Assembly (NCBI GenBank): GCA_964551295.1 | Contig: CAZKDJ010000267.1 | Coordinates: 1 to 5,046, forward strand | Direction of reading: 5' to 3' | DNA from: JAFGED01 sp964551295 | Lineage (GTDB): Bacteria > Chloroflexota > Anaerolineae > B4-G1 | DNA: 5,046 nt | Shown here: piece by piece, positions 1 to 5,046 of the stretch | How the letters are laid out: each line of letters begins with the position of its first letter | Numbering within the stretch: position 1 is the stretch's first letter | Translations under genes and position numbers: made by a program | The notes under the pieces: model-generated | What the model saw: the letters and a program-made list of their open reading frames with translations, nothing else | What the model was told of the DNA's origin: nothing | Database searches by the model: none

Positions 1-12
1 CGCCACGGCTTG

Positions 13-441
13 TCACGGGACGGCTGCGACAAGGTGATGTTTAGCCAGCCAGGGGGGGGGAACGCCACCTGTGGCGATGATCAGGCCGTTAAAGCCTCCC
101 AGGACACAGCCCAAAGCCATCCCCAACAGAATGGCCAGGATCGGGGATAAAGTCGGGGTTGCTTTGACCATAAAAGAAACCATCATCGCCACCAAGCCGA
201 TCATCGAGCCGACCGAGAGATCGATGCCTCGCGTGATGATGACCATGGTCTGAGCTAGAGCGACGATGGCCAAGATTGAGATATTCAGCAGGATGTCGCG
301 AAAGTTCTCCAACGTCAAGAAATAGGGACTTCGCAGGCTGACTCCAGCGACCAGTAGAACGATCAAGACCACAATACCTGTCTCACGTACCCTGGCCAAG
401 GTCAAGAGGATGCTGCGCCTTGGTGTGGCGGTTATTTGCAT
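13..441 (-). pseudogene. RbsC-type sugar ABC transporter permease, N-terminal part, disrupted at the window edge
   Basis: This is the inner part of a ribose/xylose-type importer (BPD_transp_2 family), which forms the membrane channel for a sugar delivered by a periplasmic or lipid-anchored binding protein. The visible 142 residues hold a basic N-terminus, a first membrane helix (about 23-42), a second (about 54-69), the family signature RGIDLSVGS (71-79) running into a third helix (to about 92), and a fourth (about 98-122) ending in the conserved NGLIIATGGVPP (118-129). Family members are roughly 310-340 residues and continue with a sequence close to FIVTLG. Here, at the nine-G run (52-60), the protein instead reads PPPW and stops at 13-15. 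Neither of the other two frames recovers the family sequence, so a simple slip in the G tract does not explain the break. The first 51 bases may be an inserted element, a rearrangement or a misassembly. The start ATG (439-441) has only a weak ribosome site. It is transcribed divergently from the ABC-kinase gene. Family assignment is secure; the substrate is unknown. Confidence 0.85.
52..60. repeat. Nine-G homopolymer at the permease break point
   Basis: An uninterrupted run of nine G on the plus strand (nine C in the coding strand of the permease) encodes PPP at residues 128-130. The conserved permease sequence ends exactly here. A 6-bp inverted repeat, CTTGTC (9-14) and GACAAG (28-33), lies in the unexplained 51 bases beyond it. 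Confidence 0.9.
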
Positions 442-502
442 ACCAGTTTGCCAACGTCTCGGTTTGCGCCGTCAATGCCGCGTCACTACACAGACCTTGT
501 CC

Positions 503-531
503 ATTATAGCATACGTTGTGTGGCGTTTCAC
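503..531 (-). promoter_or_regulatory. Predicted sigma70-type promoter of the permease gene
   Basis: Read on the minus strand there is a perfect extended -10, TGCTATAAT (511 down to 503). A -35-like GTGAAA (531 down to 526, four of six matches to TTGACA) lies at the ideal 17-bp spacing. The -10 ends 61 nt before the permease ATG. Confidence 0.65.
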
Positions 532-576
532 CCGCAGTCCCCGCATTCACGCGGATGGTTTTCCCTGCCTTGTATG

Positions 577-587
577 GGGGATTCCCC
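577..587. promoter_or_regulatory. GGGGATTCCCC palindrome, candidate operator
   Basis: A perfect inverted repeat with 5-bp arms (GGGGA/TCCCC) around a single central T lies between the two divergent promoters. Its position would suit a regulator acting on both. The arms are short, no second copy was seen, and no regulator is known for it, so this is only a candidate. Confidence 0.25.
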
Positions 588-698
588 TACTATTGGGCTG
601 TAGAAGGGGCAATTCTCGCAGCAGCGCGACGAAAAGCTCCTCGCATTTATGGGGCGCACTTGCAGCGCTCTCAAATGGTGGTCGCTGCCCAGGAAAGA

Positions 699-707
699 TG
701 GTATAAT
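699..707 (+). promoter_or_regulatory. Predicted extended -10 promoter of the ABC-kinase gene
   Basis: The sequence TGGTATAAT is a perfect extended -10 element (TGnTATAAT). There is no convincing -35 at 16-18 bp spacing, which is common where the TG extension is present. The hexamer ends 61 nt before the GTG start of the ABC-kinase, the same distance as on the opposite side. Confidence 0.6.
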
Positions 708-768
708 GCTAACGAAAATTCTTCGCTGTCACCAATCCTGCATAATCTGAATCCGACAAGCCATTACA

Positions 769-2400
769 GTGAAACCACTACTTAGAGCCGTCGACATATC
801 CAAAAGTTTCGGCACGCTTTCGGCGATACAGCAGGTGAGCCTGGATGTCTACCCGGGCGAGGTCGTGGGGCTTGCCGGCGAGAGCGGGTCCGGCAAGTCG
901 GTGCTATGCGCATTGCTGGCTGGTCTTCATCCGCTCAGCTCCGGCGCCCTCTACTTTGAGGATAAGCAAATCCATTATCCCTTCCCTGCGCGAGAATTGG
1001 GCATCGAAATAATCCCCCAAGCTCCGCGTATGATCGAGCACAGAGATATCACCGGCAATATCTTTCTGGGTAACGAAATTGGATGGCCCGCCAAGGCTGG
1101 CAAGTGGTTCAGGATTCCAAACTGGCGGCGAATGGATAAAGAGGCCAGACGCATTTTAGATCTACTGGACGTGCGCTTTGATTCGCTGCGTGAGAAAGTA
1201 TCAAACCTTTCAAGTGAGCAGCGCCAGATCATCGCCATTGCTCGGACGATGACCCATCCAGCCAAGGTGATCGTCATCGATGACCCAACGCACCTGTTGA
1301 GCTATGCTTATCAGCAGAAACTGCTGTCGCTGATACAAATCTGGCAGAAGCAATCGATCGCAGTCGTTTTTGGCACCGATAACCTCGATCACCTCTTTGC
1401 AGTAACTGACCGCATTATCGCCCTGCGCGAGGGGCAGATAGTGAGTGAGTACACTACCGATGAGACGAGCCGCGAGGAGGTCGTGGCGGCCTTGATAAAC
1501 ACAGCCGATCGCCACCAACTCACTCCGACGATCTGGGCATTGGATAGTTACTATCGCGCTCGCCAGCAAGCAGAGAAGCTGCGCCTCCATCAAAAGCTAC
1601 TGGAAAAGGATCTGGCCGCTCAGGGAGCGCTCAACAAGCAACTTGTCGAACAGCTGGCACAGCAGGTCAAGGCACTTGACCAAGCTAACCTGGCTCTGCA
1701 AGACGCGCAGCGCCGTCTCCTAACCGAGCGAGAGGAAGAACGCAAGCGTCTGGCGCGTGGACTGCACGACCAAGTGGTCCAGAGCCTGCTAGGTGTAAAC
1801 TACCGCCTTGAGGAAATCGAGGTGGAGAAGAACTTGGATCCAGTATTCAGGGCCGATCTGGCCGATATCCGTGAGAGTATTCGGGCCCAAGTAACCGACA
1901 TCCGGCGTATGTGCGGCGACCTGCGTCCGCCGACCCTGGATAGTTTAGGATTGGGGGCGGCCATTCAATCCTACACACGCGAATGGAGCGAGCGCACCAA
2001 GGTCTCGGTGACGCTTGACCTGCCACCCAGTCTAGGCTCTCTGCCCGAGGCGATCGAGTTGTCCATTTTCCGCATCATTCAGGAAGGGCTGAATAACGTT
2101 TACAAACATGCCCACGCCGACACGGTGCAGATTCGTCTCAAGCATACGTCTCCACGCACCTTGTTGCTCTCGGTTGCCGACGACGGCGAGGGGCTGACCG
2201 GCGACTTTGATCTTTCGCTGTTGGCATCTGAAGGACACTATGGTTTGCTGGGAATCAGCGAGCAAGTTGCTCTTTGGGGCGGGCGACTAGAGCTTCGAAA
2301 CCAAGTCGATGGTGGTTTGTTGATGGAGATAGAGATACCCCACCCTCGGGTAGATACGACCCTGGATGTCAGCATGCTGAGAAAATCGGATGCTGGATAG
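769..2400 (+). CDS. ABC ATPase (RbsA N-domain-like) fused to NarL-type sensor histidine kinase
   Basis: A 543-residue protein with no membrane segment, so predicted cytosolic. Residues 1-245 are a sugar-importer ABC domain resembling the first half of RbsA: Walker A GESGSGKS (37-44), Q-loop Gln84, the family-typical NIFLGNE (97-103), signature LSSEQ (147-151), Walker B VIVIDD (167-172), and a D-loop-like stretch near 176. The catalytic Glu is Asp172 and the H-loop His is Asp204, so hydrolysis is probably weak. Residues about 260-325 form a charged coiled coil. A HisKA_3 dimerisation domain follows with phospho-acceptor His333 in LARGLHDQVVQ, then LRPPTLDSLGL (385-395). The HATPase_c domain has the N-box EGLNNVYKHA (439-448), DDGEG (471-475) and GLLGISEQ (492-499). 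All kinase motifs look intact. The GTG start at 769 sits directly before the usual ABC opening (LLRAVDISKSFG), although the ribosome site is weak. Its divergent partner is a permease of the matching type, which suggests (inference) that the kinase senses sugar transport. No response regulator is visible. Confidence 0.9.
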   Translation: MKPLLRAVDISKSFGTLSAIQQVSLDVYPGEVVGLAGESGSGKSVLCALLAGLHPLSSGALYFEDKQIHYPFPARELGIEIIPQAPRMIEHRDITGNIFLGNEIGWPAKAGKWFRIPNWRRMDKEARRILDLLDVRFDSLREKVSNLSSEQRQIIAIARTMTHPAKVIVIDDPTHLLSYAYQQKLLSLIQIWQKQSIAVVFGTDNLDHLFAVTDRIIALREGQIVSEYTTDETSREEVVAALINTADRHQLTPTIWALDSYYRARQQAEKLRLHQKLLEKDLAAQGALNKQLVEQLAQQVKALDQANLALQDAQRRLLTEREEERKRLARGLHDQVVQSLLGVNYRLEEIEVEKNLDPVFRADLADIRESIRAQVTDIRRMCGDLRPPTLDSLGLGAAIQSYTREWSERTKVSVTLDLPPSLGSLPEAIELSIFRIIQEGLNNVYKHAHADTVQIRLKHTSPRTLLLSVADDGEGLTGDFDLSLLASEGHYGLLGISEQVALWGGRLELRNQVDGGLLMEIEIPHPRVDTTLDVSMLRKSDAG

Positions 2401-2473
2401 ACGTTTCGATCAACCAGATCCCGCAGCAAGTGGCCAACACAGGCAGAGTCGGTTACAAAGCAGGCAATGAGTA
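2401..2473. other. Short gap between ABC-kinase and LRR gene
   Basis: These 73 bases show no convincing hairpin-plus-T terminator and no good promoter, so read-through from the kinase into the LRR gene is possible. No strong ribosome site precedes the LRR start. Confidence 0.5.
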
Positions 2474-3829
2474 ATGAATAGGGCTGTAGTGTGGTTCTTC
2501 CGGCTATCCCTGGTGCTGAGTTTGGTGCCAGCGGCAAGTTGCGCCTGTGACAGACACGCGTACTCGTACTACAGTAGACTAACAGATCAACAGCTCGCTC
2601 TGGAATTCTTTGGCAGCGGGGCTACTGTGCGGTATGCCAGTGAGAAAAAAGTCCTGAATCCGAATTGCTCTGCTTGGCCTTCGCCACTACGCACAGTTTG
2701 TGAGGTTGTCTCTCAAAAGACTGACACACTCCTACCAACGAGAAAAGGTCGAGTCACAAGCGTTTACTGTCCTAAAGATGCTTGCGACGACATGGAATCA
2801 ATTTCGGCAGAGATCGTGTTGTTAACCGAACTTGAATACCTTGGGCTGGAAGCTGTAGGCCTCAAGAGTCTACCCCCAGAAATTGGGCAGATGACTCAAT
2901 TGAGACACATCTACCTACTGGATAATTCCTTAACGAGCCTACCACCAGAGATCGGACAGTTACACAACCTCACAAGTTTGGGACTGCAAGGGAATGCCAT
3001 CACGACTTTGCCTCCCGAAATCGGAAAGCTGACCAACCTGGAAAAGCTCAACTTGGAGCGCAATATCCTGGCAACTCTGCCACCGGAACTCTGGCGCTTG
3101 ACCGGATTAAGGGAGCTCGACCTCAGCGACAATATTCTGACTGCCCTTCCGCCGGAAATCGGGCAGCTTACCAATCTGGAAATACTGGATCTGAGGGGCA
3201 ACGCAATAACCACTCTACCACCAGAGTTGTGGCAGTTGACCAGTTTGAGAGCGCTTGATCTGAGCCGCAACGAACTGGCTCAGTTGCCGCCCGACATCGG
3301 CAGGTTGACCCACCTAGAACATCTCAACCTAGAGAAAACTGGTCTGGAAGTGCTGCCGCCAGAGTTCTGGCAACTAACCGAGTTAAAGCGGCTTGACCTG
3401 AAAAACAACTGTATCGCCGCCCTCCCCACAGGGCTTGGTCAGCTGACCGAATTGGAGGAATTGGTACTATGTGGCAACGGCTTAACAACTCTGCCTCCCC
3501 AAATCGGAAAACTGGCCAAGCTAAAGATCCTCCGCCTTGATGGCAATCCAATCAATCCTTTGCCTCCCGAGATCGGACAGCTGACAGCGTTGGAGGTGTT
3601 AGGATTGACCGGGATGGGATTAAAAGTCCTTCCCCCTGAAATTGGGCAGTTGACTAATCTACGAGTGCTTTATCTCCAAAACAACAGTTTGACTGACCTC
3701 CCAACCGAGTTTCGACGGTTGATCAACTTGGAAGAACTCAGATTAGGAGGAAATGCCTTTGAAACTATTCCCGCTGAAGTCGAGGACTTGGCCAATCTGC
3801 AGGTGCTCGATCTGGAAAGTACGCGTTGA
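2474..3829 (+). CDS. Exported leucine-rich repeat protein with 14 tandem 23-residue repeats
   Basis: A 451-residue protein. Residues 1-22 look like a signal peptide (Arg3, Arg10 and a hydrophobic stretch 11-21). The following AASC (20-23) could be a lipobox with Cys23 as lipid anchor, or signal peptidase I could cut nearby. Residues 23-116 form a cap with six cysteines (23, 25, 65, 76, 99, 104). The last 23 residues of the cap (94-116) align as a degenerate repeat. From 117 to 438 there are 14 uninterrupted 23-residue repeats of the form LTxLxxLxLxxNxLxxLPPEIGQ, plus a 13-residue partial at the end. Such solenoids bind other proteins; a catalytic role is not indicated. Repeats 4, 6 and 8 replace IG with LW or FW, giving a two-repeat period. 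The ATG at 2474 is the first start after an in-frame stop (2468-2470). The TPR gene follows 18 nt later, so the two are probably co-transcribed. The partner is unknown. Confidence 0.88.
   Translation: MNRAVVWFFRLSLVLSLVPAASCACDRHAYSYYSRLTDQQLALEFFGSGATVRYASEKKVLNPNCSAWPSPLRTVCEVVSQKTDTLLPTRKGRVTSVYCPKDACDDMESISAEIVLLTELEYLGLEAVGLKSLPPEIGQMTQLRHIYLLDNSLTSLPPEIGQLHNLTSLGLQGNAITTLPPEIGKLTNLEKLNLERNILATLPPELWRLTGLRELDLSDNILTALPPEIGQLTNLEILDLRGNAITTLPPELWQLTSLRALDLSRNELAQLPPDIGRLTHLEHLNLEKTGLEVLPPEFWQLTELKRLDLKNNCIAALPTGLGQLTELEELVLCGNGLTTLPPQIGKLAKLKILRLDGNPINPLPPEIGQLTALEVLGLTGMGLKVLPPEIGQLTNLRVLYLQNNSLTDLPTEFRRLINLEELRLGGNAFETIPAEVEDLANLQVLDLESTR
2822..3787 (+). repeat. 14 tandem 69-bp units encoding the LRR array
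   Basis: Fourteen coding units of exactly 69 bp, with no insertion or deletion, each encode one 23-residue leucine-rich repeat. A 39-bp partial unit (3788-3826) ends at the stop codon. The units are diverged at DNA level, so this is a protein repeat rather than a recent DNA duplication. Confidence 0.9.
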
Positions 3830-3836
3830 GTTCACC

Positions 3837-3842
3837 AGGAGG
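3837..3842 (+). promoter_or_regulatory. Strong ribosome binding site of the TPR gene
   Basis: A full AGGAGG lies 5 nt before the ATG at 3848 and within the 18-nt gap after the LRR stop. It fixes the TPR start and supports translation from a shared message. Confidence 0.85.
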
Positions 3843-3847
3843 CCCGG

Positions 3848-4905
3848 ATGCTATTTCAAGCACATCGTCGCGTAATAAGAACGCTGTTTTGGTTGGCTAC
3901 ACTTTCAAGTCTGTCCCTGGCTCAGTGTACCCCTTTTGTAGACTATAACCATCGAGGACTGTCCTTTTTCAACAAGGGCGACTACGATCGGGCTATTGAC
4001 TGTTATGATCAGGCGATTCGCCTGGACCCGAGCAATGCCGAGATCTATAACAATCGCGGGAATGCCTACGAGACAAAAGGCGAATACGACCAAGCCATCG
4101 CCGACTACGACGAGGCTATCCGGCTTGCTCCCGACTACGCCGACGCCTACGTCAATCGCGGGTGGGCCTATCGTCAAAAGGGTGACTTTGATCGGGCCAT
4201 CGATGATTACGACGAGGCGATTCGCCTTAATCCAGACGATGGTAGAGCCTACCAGCACCGTGGGCGCGCTTATGCTAACAAGGGCGATTGGGTCCAAGCC
4301 GTCACAGACTGTAGCCACGCCCTTAGTTTCGACGAGGACGATGCCCAAGCCCACAACTGTCTCGCCGTCGCTTATATCCTCAAAGGCGAGTTCGACCGAT
4401 CGATAACCCATGCTACCAAGGCCATTGAGCTTGAAATCGAGCCCCTTAACTGGCCCTACCTCAATCGCGGACTGGCTTACCACAAGAAAGGCGAGTACGA
4501 TCAGGCAATAGCCGATTACAACGAAGCGATTCGACTTGCCCCTGACAGTGCAGATACATATAATAACCGCGGGTATGTCTACATCGACTTGGAGGAATAC
4601 GACAAAGCCATCACCGATTTCAGCGAGGCCATACGCCTTGATCCGATCTCGCTAAGGCTTACCATAATCGCGGACTCACCTACGGCCTCCAAGGCGGCTA
4701 TCATCAGGCCATAGCCGATTTTAGTGAGGCTATTCGTCTGAACCCGAACGACGCAATGGCATATTTCAGGCGTGCGGTGGCATACAAGCTAACCGGCGAC
4801 AAAGGGCACGCTATTGCCGACTTTGAGGAGTACTTGGAGATAGGTAGCGACCCCCGAAACCGGCAACTAGCTGAAGGGTACCTTCAAGAGCTAAAGGGAG
4901 ATTGA
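3848..4905 (+). pseudogene. Exported TPR-repeat protein, broken by a one-base frameshift
   Basis: The first frame runs from ATG 3848 to a stop at 4712-4714 (288 residues). From 4651 the TPR pattern continues in another frame to a stop at 4903-4905. Restoring one base in ATCTC (4646-4650), where two codons belong between RLDP and AKAY, gives a 352-residue protein. Residues 1-26 form a signal peptide with several basic residues and a hydrophobic core (12-25). LAQC (24-27) is a poor lipobox, while cleavage after Ala25 is also plausible. Nine TPRs of 34-35 residues follow (30-63, 64-97, 98-131, 132-165, 166-200, 201-234, 235-268, 269-302, 303-336), with the usual Gly8, Tyr11, Ala20 and Pro32. Repeats 4 and 5 are the most divergent. 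TPR solenoids act as protein-binding scaffolds; the ligand is unknown. It probably shares an operon with the LRR gene. The break may be a true mutation or a sequencing error, and no slippery heptamer is seen. If real, the product loses TPR8 and TPR9. Confidence 0.85.
4076..4546 (+). repeat. Near-identical TPR2 and TPR6 segments
   Basis: The 20-residue segments encoded at 4076-4135 (TPR2) and 4487-4546 (TPR6) differ at one residue (Asp/Asn in the motif DY[D/N]EAIRL). They differ at 13 of 20 codons, 12 of them silently. Protein sequence, not DNA, is what has been kept. Confidence 0.85.
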
Positions 4906-4952
4906 ACGAAGAGAAAACAATCAGTCGCGTGGATAAAGCACCGACGAAAAAA

Positions 4953-4958
4953 GGGAGG
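4953..4958 (+). promoter_or_regulatory. Shine-Dalgarno of the right-edge gene
   Basis: GGGAGG (within AAGGGAGG) lies 11 nt before the ATG at 4970. This is slightly long but usable, and it is the main support for that short partial gene. The 64 nt after the TPR stop show no clear terminator. Confidence 0.6.
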
Positions 4959-4969
4959 CACAAAACAAC

Positions 4970-5046
4970 ATGCTCCATCCAAATGACTTTTTTGATCTAA
5001 GCGATGAACTGGTAGCCAGTCTTTTTTCCAGTTGCGAATTTGTCTG
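4970..5046 (+). CDS. 5' end of an unidentified gene running off the window
   Basis: Only 25 codons are visible, starting MLHPNDFFDLSDEL and ending CEFV, with the next codon beginning TG (Trp, Cys or stop). The good ribosome site and clean open frame support a real start. No signal peptide or membrane segment is present. From memory, the DFFDLS...LF...CE(Y/F)V pattern resembles the N-terminus of GlmU-like left-handed beta-helix sugar-nucleotide or acyl transferases, where Trp follows the Val. That is a weak suggestion based on very few residues; the safe call is an unidentified protein. Confidence 0.55.
   Translation, partial: MLHPNDFFDLSDELVASLFSSCEFV

Larger units (their letters stand above)
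442..768. other. Divergent intergenic control region
   Basis: These 327 bases separate the leftward permease from the rightward ABC-kinase. Small open frames in it (for example from 410 to 706 and 516 to 785) have no recognisable protein character, run through both promoters and lack good ribosome sites, so I treat it as non-coding. It carries two opposed promoters, a GGGGATTCCCC palindrome, and a weaker CCGC-N6-GCGG inverted repeat at 541-554. No RNA gene or terminator is seen. Confidence 0.75.

Noticed and set aside
52..60. Phase-variable G tract switching the permease on and off
   Set aside because: Adding or removing a G does not restore the expected permease sequence in any frame, so tract-length change alone would not switch the gene.
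410..785. Overlapping plus-strand open frames in the divergent intergenic region
   Set aside because: They run through both predicted promoters, lack good ribosome sites and show no protein-like composition.
2911..3270. Minus-strand open frame opposite the LRR array
   Set aside because: Its translation repeats with the same 23-codon period (LVSCPISGG-like), which is the complement of the LPPEIGQ codons, so it is a shadow of the LRR gene.
2822..3787. DNA minisatellite or CRISPR-like array from the 69-bp periodicity
   Set aside because: The units are diverged at DNA level with no conserved direct repeat and spacer layout. The periodicity comes from the encoded LRR protein.
3905..4483. Long minus-strand open frame of 192 codons opposite the TPR gene
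   Set aside because: It is a by-product of the repetitive TPR codon pattern. Its protein is low in complexity with no recognisable domain, and the plus strand has an obvious TPR protein there.
4643..4653. Programmed -1 ribosomal frameshift in the TPR gene
   Set aside because: There is no X XXY YYZ slippery heptamer at the junction and no obvious following pseudoknot, so a mutation or sequencing error is more likely.

Overview
The window looks like bacterial chromosome of moderate GC content. It holds a divergent transporter/signalling gene pair on the left and, on the right, two genes for predicted exported repeat proteins followed by the start of a further gene. The mix of a ribose-type ABC permease, an ABC ATPase fused to a NarL-type histidine kinase, and large LRR and TPR proteins suggests a Chloroflexota (Anaerolineae/Caldilineae-like) genome. 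That is an inference from gene style only; no taxonomic marker is present.

Left end (1-441, minus strand): the N-terminal ~130 residues of an RbsC-type (BPD_transp_2) sugar permease. The coding sequence loses the family pattern exactly at a run of nine G (52-60) and stops 12 codons later, so the gene is disrupted there or the sequence is misjoined there.

Divergent control region (442-768): two back-to-back extended -10 promoters, each with a perfect TGnTATAAT and each exactly 61 nt from its start codon. One fires left into the permease and one right into the ABC-kinase. A GGGGATTCCCC palindrome lies between them.

ABC-kinase (769-2400): a 543-aa cytosolic protein. Its N-terminal half is the first nucleotide-binding domain of an RbsA-like sugar ATPase. 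Where the second such domain should be, it has a coiled coil and a complete HisKA_3/HATPase_c kinase. The kinase motifs are intact. The ABC half keeps Walker A but has Asp for the catalytic Glu, Asp for the H-loop His, and LSSEQ for LSGGQ. The most interesting hypothesis here is that the ABC domain acts as a docking or sensing module that reads a sugar transporter and passes the signal to the kinase. No response regulator is visible in the window.

Right half (2474-4905): a secreted or lipid-anchored protein with 14 exact 23-residue leucine-rich repeats. Eighteen nt later, with a strong ribosome site, comes a secreted or lipid-anchored protein of nine TPR repeats, broken by a one-base frameshift near 4646-4650. 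The two were probably co-transcribed. At the right edge (4970-5046+), a new gene begins behind a good Shine-Dalgarno and runs off the window.
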